A stretch of DNA of 64,000 nt from Bacteroidota bacterium (GTDB lineage Bacteria; Bacteroidota; Bacteroidia; Bacteroidales; FEN-979), in assembly GCA_026391835.1 (NCBI GenBank), contig JAPLDF010000075.1:310001-374000 (forward strand). The letters are read 5' to 3'. Shown here one piece after another: positions 1 to 8,560 of the stretch; within the stretch, counting starts at the first letter, position 1, and each line of letters opens with the position of its first letter. The notes beneath the pieces were generated by a model. The model had not been told where the DNA came from and ran no database searches. It was given only the letters and a program-made list of their open reading frames with translations. Both the position numbers and the translations under genes were made by a program.

Positions 1-929
1 TAGTTGTGCAGCACGTTGTACATGGACCGCGAACTGTTGAAGATCATCATGGAGCCGCCGGTAGGTACTCCTTCAAAGCCAATGACCGTGTCCTTGAATT
101 TTTTGCGCGGTACGCAGAAACCTGACGCACCTCCGACCTGTACGGCCTTGGTGTCGCCATCGCCGAATTCATCAACAAAACGATCGAGAGGCATGCCGAG
201 TTCAAGTTCATAAATCCCTGGGATGGGGGTATCGCCAGACACGGAAAAAACCTTTGAACCGCGTGAGTCGGTGGTGCCGAGCTGCTTATATTGATCGGGA
301 CCGAGACGCATGATCATGAGCACATTCACGAATGTTTCTACGTTGTTGATGACCGTGGGTTTTTTCATGAAACCGCTGGTGGTAGGGTAGGGGGGCTTGT
401 TGCGGGGTTCACCGCGTCCGCCTTCCATTGATTCAAACAGGGCACTCTCTTCACCGCAGATATAGGCACCTGAGCCCATCCTGATCTCAATGGGGAAATC
501 GAGGCCAAGCATTTTAGCATGTTCGTGATAAATTGCCAGCTCCTTCATCAACTCGGGAACCATGAACTTGTACTCTCCGCGGAGGTACATCAAACCTTTT
601 TTCGCACCGATCACCCGGCCGCAAATCGCCATTCCCGAAAACACCTTGCGCGGGACCCGTAGTAAAATCTCACGGTCTTTAAAGGTTCCCGGTTCGCCTT
701 CATCGGCATTGCATACTACATATTTTTCATCACCGGGTGTTTCGGCGGTATATTTCCATTTCATGGCTGTCGGAAATCCGGCACCACCGCGGCCGCGAAG
801 GCCTGACTCCAGAATGTCTTTAAGGATTTCCTCGTTGGTCCGCTCAAGTGTGGTAGCTAAAACCTTGTATTTTTCGTTGGAATATTCCCCGAAGATTAAG
901 TCAACTCTTTTAAGGGTTTGTTCTGACAT
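1..929 (-). CDS. nuoF: NuoF/HydB-like NADH-binding flavoprotein subunit (partial)
   Basis: My translation of the minus strand from an ATG at 929 runs open to the window edge, giving about 309 residues of an expected larger protein, so the C-terminus is missing. It shows the FMN/NADH-binding glycine-rich motif GRGGAGFPTAMKW near residues 46-58, the stretch NADEGEPGTFKDR near 72-84, and GSGAYICGEESALFES further on. All are hallmarks of the 51-kDa subunit family, which takes electrons from NADH through FMN. The NuoE-like gene lies 27 bp upstream on the same strand. In Bacteroidales, complex I often lacks the E/F/G module, so the pair may belong to an NAD-dependent or bifurcating [FeFe] hydrogenase. 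That is inference, because the next gene lies outside the window. Confidence 0.9.
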   Translation of the reverse strand, partial: MSEQTLKRVDLIFGEYSNEKYKVLATTLERTNEEILKDILESGLRGRGGAGFPTAMKWKYTAETPGDEKYVVCNADEGEPGTFKDREILLRVPRKVFSGMAICGRVIGAKKGLMYLRGEYKFMVPELMKELAIYHEHAKMLGLDFPIEIRMGSGAYICGEESALFESMEGGRGEPRNKPPYPTTSGFMKKPTVINNVETFVNVLMIMRLGPDQYKQLGTTDSRGSKVFSVSGDTPIPGIYELELGMPLDRFVDEFGDGDTKAVQVGGASGFCVPRKKFKDTVIGFEGVPTGGSMMIFNSSRSMYNVLHN

Positions 930-956
930 GACTGTTTCTCCTATTTTCTATGAATG

Positions 957-1424
957 TTATTTTTTATTGACGTATTCGCTGATGATGTCATGCACCTTTT
1001 CGGGCGTAAGGCCGCTGTATGGCGTGTCGTTGATCAGCATGGCCGGTCCTTCGTGGCACCAGCCCAGGCAGTTGGTCTCAAGAAGGGTGAACCTCTTGTT
1101 TGGCGTGGTTTCTCCTACCTTGATTTTCAGCATGTCTTCAAGGGTTTGAATGATGGTTTTTTTACCATGCATGTCACAGGTAATTGTTTTGCATACCCTG
1201 ATGACATATTCCCCCCGGGGTTCGGTATCGAGAAAGGAATAAAAGGTAGCTGTTCCGTATACCTGCGCAGCGGAAAGGTCTAACTCTTTGGCAATGTCAG
1301 TCATGCAGGTGTCGGACAGGTAATTGTTTCTTGCGACAACACCTTGCAGAATTGGAAGCAAACTGGCCCTTTCCCGGCCATATTTGTCTGCTAATTCCTG
1401 GATCAATGATTTGCAATCAGTCAT
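957..1424 (-). CDS. nuoE: NuoE-like thioredoxin-fold [2Fe-2S] subunit
   Basis: This 155-residue protein has the usual length of the 24-kDa/NuoE/HydC family. The four [2Fe-2S] cysteine ligands are visible as C78-x4-C83 (CKTITC) and C119-x3-C123 (CLGWC). The N-terminal helical part contains the family signature LDLSAAQVYGTATFYSFL around residues 48-65. It would pass electrons between the FMN subunit encoded just downstream and further Fe-S clusters. It starts the E-F operon. A TAnnTTTG-type -7 box lies about 75 nt upstream of the start. The assignment to the family is firm. Whether the complex is respiratory complex I or a soluble hydrogenase cannot be decided from this window. Confidence 0.93.
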   Translation of the reverse strand: MTDCKSLIQELADKYGRERASLLPILQGVVARNNYLSDTCMTDIAKELDLSAAQVYGTATFYSFLDTEPRGEYVIRVCKTITCDMHGKKTIIQTLEDMLKIKVGETTPNKRFTLLETNCLGWCHEGPAMLINDTPYSGLTPEKVHDIISEYVNKK

Positions 1425-1505
1425 AAAATATATTTTAAATTGTTAATATATAGTGTTTTGTGCTTCGTTTTACGGTCATTGTGAAAACATTAACAAATTT
1501 CCCTG

Positions 1506-1513
1506 CAAATGTA
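1506..1513 (-). promoter_or_regulatory. Probable -7 box for nuoE-nuoF
   Basis: On the minus strand this reads TACATTTG, matching the Bacteroidota -7 consensus TAnnTTTG. It lies about 80 nt upstream of the nuoE start. No clear -33 TTTG was found at the usual spacing, so this rests on one box and position. Confidence 0.45.
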
Positions 1514-1686
1514 TTATTTTTCTTTGTTATTTATTTAACAGGCTCAGGCAATTTATTGCATTTTCATTAATTTATACGTAGTCTAAATTGCTGAATATTC
1601 TATTCCCGCCTACATCAAGGACCTTACCTGTACGTTGCCGTGGTCTGTGTTCCCTGGGTTTCACCCGCGGTTATTGGGATGATGTT

Positions 1687-1805
1687 GTCTTAAAAGTCAA
1701 ATTTCACCGCTAAGACGCCAAGACGCGAAAAATAAAATTATTGATAATCAATTCTTTGCGTCTTGGCGGCTTCGCGGTGAACATAAGGTTTCATGCTTTT
1801 AAGAC
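1687..1805. repeat. REP-like imperfect palindrome (AAGACGCC type)
   Basis: The outer arms are GTCTTAAAAG (1687-1696) and its exact inverse CTTTTAAGAC (1796-1805). Inside them, CACCGCTAAGACGCCAAGAC (from 1705) faces an inverse copy GCGTCTTGGCGG...GCGGTGAA (1758-1781). The AT-rich centre is about 30 bp. The element fills most of the gap between the divergently transcribed nuoE and truA genes. It resembles dispersed REP-like elements of environmental bacteria. No protein is encoded. Confidence 0.8.
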
Positions 1806-1913
1806 AGCCTCTATGTCATACATGATCATCATATTTATTATGAAAAGTTGCACGGAGAGGGGAGCATCTGCCGGATACGTTTTGAGAAGGAATCCGGGAT
1901 GGGCAAATTTTCT

Positions 1914-1921
1914 TACATTTG
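1914..1921 (+). promoter_or_regulatory. Probable -7 box for truA
   Basis: TACATTTG matches TAnnTTTG and ends 20 nt before the chosen truA ATG at 1942. Its placement supports that internal start over the far-upstream in-frame starts, which would lie upstream of the promoter. Confidence 0.5.
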
Positions 1922-1941
1922 CGGGGAACAGCATATTCCGG

Positions 1942-2727
1942 ATGAGCTACCACCGATATTTTCTCCGCCTGGCCTATGACGGGACCCGTTTTCATGGCTG
2001 GCAGCGGCAGCCCAACGCGTCCACCGTCCAGCAAACCCTGGAGGAGGCGATGTCGATGATGTTGCGCATTCCCGTTCAGCTTACCGGCGCCGGCCGCACA
2101 GATACGGGTGTTCATGCAGATGAGTTCTATGCCCATTTTGAGTTGCTCAATCCCCTTGATAAAACCGCATTTGAAAAACTGGTTTTCCGGCTGAATGGAT
2201 ATCTCGGTGGGGAGATTGTACTTTTTGAGATATTCCCGGTGGCGTTCGACGCCCACGCCCGTTTCAGTGCGATCTCACGGACATACCGCTATTGCATTGC
2301 CCTGGTTATGGATCCGTTTCGCAGGGACTATACCCACTTTATCCATGGGCAGCTCGATCGCGAAATCATGAATGCGGGCGCAGCTTTGATCATGGGTTAC
2401 CATGACTTCACCTCCTTTTCAAAGGTCGACACCGACACCATGACCAATATTTGTGCGATCACCCATGCCCGGTGGGAGCAGGAAGGTTCGGAACTTGTTT
2501 TTACCATCACGGCCGACCGCTTCCTGAGGAACATGGTAAGGGCCATCGCCGGAACACTGCTGGCACTGGGCAAAGGCAGGATTTCATTGGAAGATCTGAA
2601 GCAGATCATCGAGAGCAAAAACAGGTCGAATGCCGGGGATTCAGCGCCTGCAAAGGGATTGACGTTGCACAGGATCATTTACCCGGAAGATATCCGGCGA
2701 TCTTTCCCTGCTCCCGGGAGGTTATAG
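1942..2727 (+). CDS. truA: tRNA pseudouridine(38-40) synthase TruA
   Basis: Using the ATG at 1942 gives 261 residues, the usual TruA length. The catalytic motif GRTDTGVHA is present with the nucleophilic Asp at about residue 54, preceded by the family start pattern YDGTRFHGWQRQ (12-23). The enzyme converts U38-U40 in the anticodon arm of many tRNAs to pseudouridine. An open frame continues 67 codons upstream to 1741, but that extension is low-complexity, crosses a palindromic repeat and precedes the promoter box, so I excluded it. The stop codon (2725-2727) directly abuts the stop of the convergent transketolase subunit (2722-2724), so no intergenic terminator exists here. Confidence 0.95.
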   Translation: MSYHRYFLRLAYDGTRFHGWQRQPNASTVQQTLEEAMSMMLRIPVQLTGAGRTDTGVHADEFYAHFELLNPLDKTAFEKLVFRLNGYLGGEIVLFEIFPVAFDAHARFSAISRTYRYCIALVMDPFRRDYTHFIHGQLDREIMNAGAALIMGYHDFTSFSKVDTDTMTNICAITHARWEQEGSELVFTITADRFLRNMVRAIAGTLLALGKGRISLEDLKQIIESKNRSNAGDSAPAKGLTLHRIIYPEDIRRSFPAPGRL

Positions 2728-3678
2728 CGCAAATCTGCGGGCAAGTAACTTTCTTCCGGCCTCAGCAATCGCTTCGGCGGTCATGCCGAATTTCTCCATC
2801 AGCTGCCTCGGGTCGCCCGATTCTCCAAAGCGATCCGGCATTCCCACAAATGCCATGGGCACAGGGTGATGCTGCACCACCACTTCAGCCACGGCACTGC
2901 CAAGTCCGCCGGTTACCTGGTGCTCCTCAGCCGTGACGATCGCCCCGGTCTCCCTTGCAGCGTTGAGGATGGAATCCTTGTCAACAGGTTTTATGGTATG
3001 CATATTGATGACGCGCGCATCAATTCCGCCGGATGCCAGTATCCCGGCGGCCTGCATCGCTTCCCACACCATATGGCCGGTGGCAATGATGGCAAGGTCA
3101 TTCCCCGGCCTGAGAAGTTGTGACTTTCCGATCTCAAAGCCCATGTCAGCGGTGGAGAAATCAGGCATGGCTTCACGCCCGAAACGGATATACACAGGTC
3201 CTTTGCATTGTTCGATGGCAGCGATGGCAGCCAGCCTGGCCTGGGTGGCGTCGCACGGCGAAAGGACGGTCATGTTGGGCAGGACCCTCATCATGGCGAT
3301 GTCTTCAAGTGCCTGGTGGGTGGCCCCGTCGGGACCTACCGAAACACCGGCATGCGCCCCGCCGATCACCACATGCACATTGTTGTAACATACAGATACC
3401 CGCACCTGGTCGGTTGTCCGGAGTGCTGCGAACACGCCATAGGTGGAGAAGACCGGGATTTTGCCCTCCAGGGCAAGCCCCGCGGCGACTCCCATGCAAT
3501 TCTGCTCTGCAATGCCAAGCGAAATAAACCGGTTTGGGAAAGCCTCTGCAAACAAATTGCATCCTACCGAAGTGGTAATATCCGCGCCGAGGCAAACCAC
3601 TTGCGTATTGCGAAGCCCGGCTTCAAGCAGCCCTTCGCCAAAACCAGCTTTCGTCGCCCTGTTCCCCCTGTTCACCAT
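2722..3678 (-). CDS. Transketolase, C-terminal subunit (split type)
   Basis: This protein of 318 residues corresponds to the pyrimidine-binding and C-terminal domains of transketolase. The segment SLGIAEQN carries the TPP-activating glutamate near residue 58, followed by the family pattern FSTYGVFAALRTTDQVR. The C-terminal domain (about 190-318) includes AEEHQVTGGLGSAV. Together with the upstream half-gene it forms the two-chain transketolase of the non-oxidative pentose phosphate pathway. I chose ATG at 3678. A GTG at 3696 lies inside the heptamer array and would add six residues encoded by repeat DNA. Its partner is separated from it by an array that fills the whole intergenic gap. Confidence 0.9.
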   Translation of the reverse strand: MVNRGNRATKAGFGEGLLEAGLRNTQVVCLGADITTSVGCNLFAEAFPNRFISLGIAEQNCMGVAAGLALEGKIPVFSTYGVFAALRTTDQVRVSVCYNNVHVVIGGAHAGVSVGPDGATHQALEDIAMMRVLPNMTVLSPCDATQARLAAIAAIEQCKGPVYIRFGREAMPDFSTADMGFEIGKSQLLRPGNDLAIIATGHMVWEAMQAAGILASGGIDARVINMHTIKPVDKDSILNAARETGAIVTAEEHQVTGGLGSAVAEVVVQHHPVPMAFVGMPDRFGESGDPRQLMEKFGMTAEAIAEAGRKLLARRFAL

Positions 3679-3685
3679 CAATTTT

Positions 3686-3754
3686 GCACTTAACACTTAA
3701 CACTTAACACTTAACACTTAACACTTAACACTTAACACTTAATACTTAACACTT
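3686..3754. repeat. Heptamer tandem array (CACTTAA unit)
   Basis: About ten near-perfect copies of a 7-bp unit (CACTTAA), with one copy altered to TACTTAA, lie directly between the two transketolase half-genes. The array makes up practically the whole 76-bp spacer inside what should be one operon. Confidence 0.95.
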
Positions 3755-4600
3755 CTAATTATCTACTGTTTCGTCAAGTTCCCTCGTAAAATCACCCACC
3801 TGCTCCTTCGCAGGTACTTTGCCATGCCACCTGTAATCACCTTCAATGCTTCGGATCCCTTTTCCCATGATGGTTCGGGCAATAATTACAGATGGTTTGT
3901 TTTTTACAGCTTCTGCCTTTGCAAAGGCATTCAGTATTGCTTCCATATTGTTCCCGTCACATTCAATGACCTCCCACCCGAAAGCTGACCATTTTTCCGG
4001 CAGCGGTTCAAGGTTCATGACATCCTCAGTTCTCCCGTCAATCTGCAGGCCGTTGCGGTCGACAATGGCGGTGAGGTTATCAAGCCGGTGATGTGCGGCC
4101 GACATGGCAGCTTCCCATATCGAGCCCTCCTGCAGCTCCCCGTCGCCGTGGATGCTGAATATCCTGTGGGGTTTGTGATCCATTTTTGCCGCAAGGGCCA
4201 TTCCGACTGCAACCGACAGTCCCTGTCCAAGCGAACCGGCGGATAGTTCAAGTCCCGGCAACCCGTGGTCCCTGCCGGGATGGCCCTGCAGCCTGCTTCC
4301 CAGTTTTCGCAGGGTGGCAAGTTCTTCGACCGGGAAATAACCCGAATGGGCCAGGGTGGCGTACAATACCGGGGCAACATGCCCGATGCTGAGGATCACC
4401 CTGTCGCGGCCCGGGCTGCCGGGGTGGGAGGGATCGTGTGTCAGTACAGAAAAATAAAGTGCTGTGAAGATATCAGCCAGCCCGAGTGAACCGCCAAGAT
4501 GCCCGGACCCGGCTTCGGCAAGACTGGCAACAACCGATTTCCGGATGCGTATGGCAATCTCCCGGAGTTCTTCTGGGTTTGTGGTTTGCCGGGAATGCAT
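3755..4600 (-). CDS. Transketolase, N-terminal (TPP-binding) subunit
   Basis: The 281 residues match the N-terminal half of transketolase. Visible are GSGHLGGSLG (31-40), SIGHVAPVLYA, LSAGSLGQGLSVAVGMA (about 119-134) and the TPP/magnesium motif GDGELQEGS (152-160) with the following asparagine in DRNGLQIDG (181-189). It pairs with the downstream C-terminal subunit in transferring two-carbon units between sugar phosphates. The gene lies two bases downstream of the LolA-like gene on the same strand, so all three may be cotranscribed. Split transketolases are well known in archaea and many anaerobic bacteria. Confidence 0.92.
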   Translation of the reverse strand: MHSRQTTNPEELREIAIRIRKSVVASLAEAGSGHLGGSLGLADIFTALYFSVLTHDPSHPGSPGRDRVILSIGHVAPVLYATLAHSGYFPVEELATLRKLGSRLQGHPGRDHGLPGLELSAGSLGQGLSVAVGMALAAKMDHKPHRIFSIHGDGELQEGSIWEAAMSAAHHRLDNLTAIVDRNGLQIDGRTEDVMNLEPLPEKWSAFGWEVIECDGNNMEAILNAFAKAEAVKNKPSVIIARTIMGKGIRSIEGDYRWHGKVPAKEQVGDFTRELDETVDN

Positions 4601-4602
4601 GG

Positions 4603-5238
4603 TTAACGCATGTCAATGACCTCTACCCCGGGGAATTTCTTCGCATCAAATGTGAAATCGGCATCGGTGACCGGTGTATCCGTCAGGTATGTTTTCACTT
4701 TATAGGTGAAGGTATTCCCGCTTTTATCGTAAAGGGTGAAACTCTTAATTTGCTTTTTTGTTTTGTCGATGCCAAGGATGGCTTTTGTGAAGTTTTTGCT
4801 CGTGTTGGGAATCAGCTCAACCGCTTCTGCCGAAGGATCGGCACTTTTGATGATTTTTGATTTGTAATTTGAGTTGTAGGAAGTAAGCAGTTTCGATGGG
4901 GTAAGCGCATCATCCTTGTTTTCCAGGGCATTCACCTGCACTTCGTTCGACTCCTTGATATAGGTCCAGATCGTTTTTCCGTCGCAGATCACGGTCTGAC
5001 CCGCGGCCGACATCCTGTACTTATCTCCCGAAACCAGCAGCGACACGGTTTTTTCTTCGTTGATGTTTGCCTTTGTGTTCACCATCGAATAGGACAAATC
5101 TACCTTGATGGATTTAAATGATTTTGCCTTTTTACTCACTTCCTCAAGAAGTGCGGAAGCCTTGGTGTCCTTTGCCTGGCTGAAGGCGATGATCGCCGTG
5201 AAAATAAACAGGCTGCCTAAGATGGTTCTCAATTTCAT
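4603..5238 (-). CDS. lolA: LolA-like outer-membrane lipoprotein carrier protein
   Basis: The protein of 211 residues begins at an internal ATG (5238). The upstream 13 codons precede a clean signal peptide, MKLRTILGSLFIFTAIIAFS, and were dropped. The mature part has the LolA-type pattern with SFKSIKVDLSYSM, then ICDGKTIWTYIKESNEVQVN (a beta-barrel strand pair) and the ending FTFDAKKFPGVEVIDMR. LolA ferries lipoproteins across the periplasm in a hydrophobic barrel. The position directly behind ftsK is a common Bacteroidota arrangement. Family membership is by overall pattern rather than catalytic residues. Confidence 0.85.
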   Translation of the reverse strand: MKLRTILGSLFIFTAIIAFSQAKDTKASALLEEVSKKAKSFKSIKVDLSYSMVNTKANINEEKTVSLLVSGDKYRMSAAGQTVICDGKTIWTYIKESNEVQVNALENKDDALTPSKLLTSYNSNYKSKIIKSADPSAEAVELIPNTSKNFTKAILGIDKTKKQIKSFTLYDKSGNTFTYKVKTYLTDTPVTDADFTFDAKKFPGVEVIDMR

Positions 5239-5315
5239 TGTAGCTGGGTTGAATGGAGTGTATTTTATATTTTGCAAATGTCCCCGGGAATCAGCATGAC
5301 CGGGGACGGGTTACT

Positions 5316-7829
5316 TTATTTTTGTCCCAGGATGGAAAGATACTCCTCAAGAGAAGAAAGATCCTTGTACCTGACATCGCGGGCTTTACTTCCCTCGAAC
5401 GGACCGACGATTCCGGCTGCTTCGAGCTGGTCGATGATACGGCCGGCACGGTTGTAGCCAAGTTTGAGCTTGCGCTGGATCAGGGATGTTGATCCGTGCT
5501 GGTGATTCACCACAAGCCGTGCTGCTTCTCCGAAAAACTCATCCTTTTCATTGGCATTGAATTCCTTTGGAGATGAACCGCTCTCCTCGTCGAAATACTC
5601 CGGCAGGGCGAACGCCTCCGGGTAGCCCCGCTGCGATCCGATGAACTCGGTGAGCCTGTCGATCTCAGGGGTGTCCACAAATGCACACTGGATGCGGATA
5701 AGGTCACTTCCCGTCGACAGCAGCATATCACCCCTGCCGATCAGCTGGTCGGCTCCCGAAGAGTCGAGAATCGTGCGGGAGTCAATTTTGGAAATAACCC
5801 GGAATGCGATACGTGCCGGGAAGTTGGCCTTGATGGTACCGGTAATGATGTTCACCGAAGGCCGCTGGGTTGCGATGATAAGATGGATGCCGGTTGCCCG
5901 CGCCAGCTGTGCCAGGCGTGCCAGAGGGGTCTCTATTTCCCGGCCGGCTGTCATGATCAGGTCGGCAAACTCATCGATCACGATCACGATGTACGGCAGG
6001 AACTGGTGCCCGTCGTTCGGGTTGAGCTTGCGTGAAAAGAACTTCTCATTGTACTCCTTGATGTTCCTCACCTGGGCATCACGCAACAGGTCGTAGCGGC
6101 TGTCCATTTCGATGTTCAGGGAGTTGAGCGTCCTGATCACCTTTTTGGTATCGGTGATGATCGCCTCTTCGGCGTCGGGAAGCTTAGCCAGGAAGTGACG
6201 TTCGATCTTGTTGTAGAGTGTGAGTTCAACTTTCTTGGGGTCGATCAGCACAAACTTAACCTGCGACGGGTGCTTCTTGTAGAGCAGTGAGGTGATGATC
6301 GTATTGAGTCCCACCGATTTGCCCTGCCCGGTCGCCCCGGCCATCAGCAGGTGGGGCATCTTTGCCAGGTCGGCGATAAATGTTTCGTTCGAGATGGTTT
6401 TTCCGAGTACGAATGGCAGTTCAAAGGTGGTATTCTTAAATTTGTCGGTTCCCAGGAGTGATTTGATCGAAACGATCTCCGGGTTTTGATTGGGCACTTC
6501 AATGCCGATGGTTCCTTTTCCGGGGATGGGGGCGATGATGCGGATACCCATTGCTGCAAGGCTCAGGGCGATGTCGTCTTCCAGGTTTTTTATCCTTGAA
6601 ATTCGAACGCCTGCTTCCGGAACTATTTCGTAAAGTGTAACGGCGGGCCCTATGGTCGCCTTGATCTTGGCTATTTTAATATCGTAGTTCGAGAGGGTGT
6701 TGACAATTTTGTCCTTGTTGGCTTCGAGCTCTTCTTTGTTGACATTTACCGATTCTCCGCCATAATCGCTGAGCAGGTCGAGCGGGGGATATTTGTAACC
6801 GGAAAGATCGAGGGTAGGATCATAGCGGGTTTCCAGCGTCTGGTGTTCAATGATGCCCGTTGCGGCAGGCTCTTCAGGGGCTGGCTCGATCTGCAGCTCG
6901 AGATCATTCGGAACATCAGGTTTCGGGGCAAACCGTGAAGGTAATTCCAGCTCAATTTCCTTTGTTTCCGGTTCATCGGGTTCCTTCATGAAATTCACAG
7001 GGATGGCTGGTGGCAGGTCGGTCTCAGGCTCAGTTGGCTCCGCGTTTTCGGTGACAGAAGCTGTCGCAGCCAAATTACCCACCGGCACTTCTTTATTCAC
7101 TTTAGCTTTAAACCAGCGAAACGGGATGTTGAAGGACAGGATCAGGAAGCTGAGTGCCGTGAACCCCAGCAGCATGGCCTGGCCTGATGTTCCGAGGAAT
7201 TCGGTAAGCCAGATGTTCAGCTGAAAACCATAGATCCCTGCAAGCAGGTCATTGCCGGGCACCACCAGTGCCAGCAGGATGGGCAGCCAGATAATTCCAA
7301 AAAAACAGTATTCCAGGGTTTTCCAGATCGGGAAGATGGTTATGTGGAAAAAGTGTTTCATCCCCGTGTTGAAGAGGATGATCACAAAGAAATAGGAGGC
7401 AACCCCAAACCATTTTGTGATGAACAGGTAGCCGGTGAGCGCACCGATCTTCCCCATCAGGTTCTCAACCGGGATCTTGTTCTCAAAGAAAGCATCAAAG
7501 GTAAAATGCTTGAATACGGTATCGGTAAAACTGTAATCAGTCTGCCAGGTCAGAATATACGAGGAAAAGGAAAGAAGCAGGTAAAATGAGGTGAGCAGCG
7601 AGAAAAGTCCGAAAACCCGGAAACGCCGCTCAAGACGTGCCTGATCCTGTTCGGTACGCACCTTTTTTTCTTTGGGTGGTTTGGGTACCCGGGCAGGTTT
7701 TTCTTTCTTTTCCCTTGTCTTTTTTACCTTGGTTTCAGGAACAACCGGAAGGTCGACAGACAGGATTTCTTCGTCCTTCGGTTCTCCCTTAAAAGTGTTT
7801 GATCTGGGCGGATTGATTGGTCGGGCCAT
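5316..7829 (-). CDS. ftsK: DNA translocase FtsK/SpoIIIE
   Basis: The 837-residue protein has a basic N-terminal tail, about four or five membrane segments between residues 70 and 240, an acidic proline-rich linker (about 250-340), then the RecA-like motor. Walker A reads GATGQGKSVG near residue 497 and Walker B reads VIVIDEFADL near 612. The C-terminal winged-helix gamma domain contains GSTSLIQRKLKLGYNRAGRI, which in FtsK reads the KOPS polarity sequences. It pumps the chromosome terminus at the division septum and activates XerCD. It sits in a minus-strand run between the DUF4412-like gene and lolA. Confidence 0.97.
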   Translation of the reverse strand: MARPINPPRSNTFKGEPKDEEILSVDLPVVPETKVKKTREKKEKPARVPKPPKEKKVRTEQDQARLERRFRVFGLFSLLTSFYLLLSFSSYILTWQTDYSFTDTVFKHFTFDAFFENKIPVENLMGKIGALTGYLFITKWFGVASYFFVIILFNTGMKHFFHITIFPIWKTLEYCFFGIIWLPILLALVVPGNDLLAGIYGFQLNIWLTEFLGTSGQAMLLGFTALSFLILSFNIPFRWFKAKVNKEVPVGNLAATASVTENAEPTEPETDLPPAIPVNFMKEPDEPETKEIELELPSRFAPKPDVPNDLELQIEPAPEEPAATGIIEHQTLETRYDPTLDLSGYKYPPLDLLSDYGGESVNVNKEELEANKDKIVNTLSNYDIKIAKIKATIGPAVTLYEIVPEAGVRISRIKNLEDDIALSLAAMGIRIIAPIPGKGTIGIEVPNQNPEIVSIKSLLGTDKFKNTTFELPFVLGKTISNETFIADLAKMPHLLMAGATGQGKSVGLNTIITSLLYKKHPSQVKFVLIDPKKVELTLYNKIERHFLAKLPDAEEAIITDTKKVIRTLNSLNIEMDSRYDLLRDAQVRNIKEYNEKFFSRKLNPNDGHQFLPYIVIVIDEFADLIMTAGREIETPLARLAQLARATGIHLIIATQRPSVNIITGTIKANFPARIAFRVISKIDSRTILDSSGADQLIGRGDMLLSTGSDLIRIQCAFVDTPEIDRLTEFIGSQRGYPEAFALPEYFDEESGSSPKEFNANEKDEFFGEAARLVVNHQHGSTSLIQRKLKLGYNRAGRIIDQLEAAGIVGPFEGSKARDVRYKDLSSLEEYLSILGQK

Positions 7830-7834
7830 TTGAA

Positions 7835-8518
7835 TTATTCGTTACCGCCGCCGAACTTGCTTTTCAGTTCATCCTGGGTAGTAAGTGTGTAATCTGAAGG
7901 AATTTCAAAATCTTTTGCAGGCAAACTCTTTTTTTCAACGGAAGTTGCAGTGAATTTCATGCTCACCTCCTGGTTTTTCATCAGGAACTCAAGCAGCGCG
8001 CCATCGATATCCTTATACAGCGGGTTGTTGAAATTTGCCTGCTGTGAACCAAGTTCACTTGTATACCATGCTTCGTAGGTACTTTTAACGCCATCATCAT
8101 TTACGCTGACCACGACTTTTTTGCAGGTATACCCGGCAATTACTTTTGTCTCCTCCAGTTTCTCGACGGTGGTTTTTCCGATCTCGGTATTCTTGGCTTC
8201 AATTTCGGCTGAGGTTTGCTTTATGGCGTATTTCTGCCCCATCATGTTCAGCAGCGATACACTTGTCTTATCTGTGTAGTCTGTGATTTCAATGGTGTTC
8301 ATCCCGCTCATTGAAAGATCTGTCCTGGATTTTGTGCCTTTGACGGAAACCGTGAGCACCTTCGGGAACATCGCCAGCTGGCTTTCTGAAAATTTGCTGT
8401 CGGGGTAGGTGATCTTATAGGTGATGACACCCTCAAATGGTTTGCCTGCCGTTAAGTTAACAGAGTTGCAAAGGATTGCAAACATTAACAAACTGACTGT
8501 TAAAATAGCTTTTCTCAT
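7835..8518 (-). CDS. DUF4412-like periplasmic/outer-membrane protein
   Basis: I use the ATG at 8518, giving 227 residues with a signal peptide (MRKAILTVSLLMFAILCNSV). The body is a beta-rich domain: FEGVITYKITYP opens it, VSVKGTKSRTDLSM follows, and IAGYTCKKVVVSV and YEAWYTSELG come later. This strand pattern fits the DUF4412 / GLPGLI-like group of secreted Bacteroidota proteins of unknown function. It has no catalytic motif that I can identify. The stop lies five bases before the ftsK start, so the two are probably cotranscribed. A -7 box is placed 34 nt upstream. Confidence 0.7.
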   Translation of the reverse strand: MRKAILTVSLLMFAILCNSVNLTAGKPFEGVITYKITYPDSKFSESQLAMFPKVLTVSVKGTKSRTDLSMSGMNTIEITDYTDKTSVSLLNMMGQKYAIKQTSAEIEAKNTEIGKTTVEKLEETKVIAGYTCKKVVVSVNDDGVKSTYEAWYTSELGSQQANFNNPLYKDIDGALLEFLMKNQEVSMKFTATSVEKKSLPAKDFEIPSDYTLTTQDELKSKFGGGNE

Positions 8519-8551
8519 GGTTTCAAGTTTTTGGGTTTTGGGTTGATGCGA

Positions 8552-8559
8552 CAAATTTA
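8552..8559 (-). promoter_or_regulatory. Probable -7 box before the DUF4412-like/ftsK run
   Basis: On the minus strand it reads TAAATTTG (TAnnTTTG), 34 nt upstream of the ATG at 8518. It overlaps the gap and start of the 3' end of lepB. There is no convincing -33 box. Confidence 0.4.
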
Positions 8560-8560
8560 C

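Larger units (their letters stand above)
1425..1941. other. Intergenic region between nuoE and truA
   Basis: This stretch of just over 500 bp holds no convincing gene. It contains the nuoE promoter, the imperfect palindrome at 1687-1805 and the truA promoter. Open frames crossing it are extensions of truA or antisense artefacts. Confidence 0.7.

Noticed and set aside
1741-1941. N-terminal extension of TruA
   Set aside because: It crosses the palindrome and the promoter box; the family start is at 1942.
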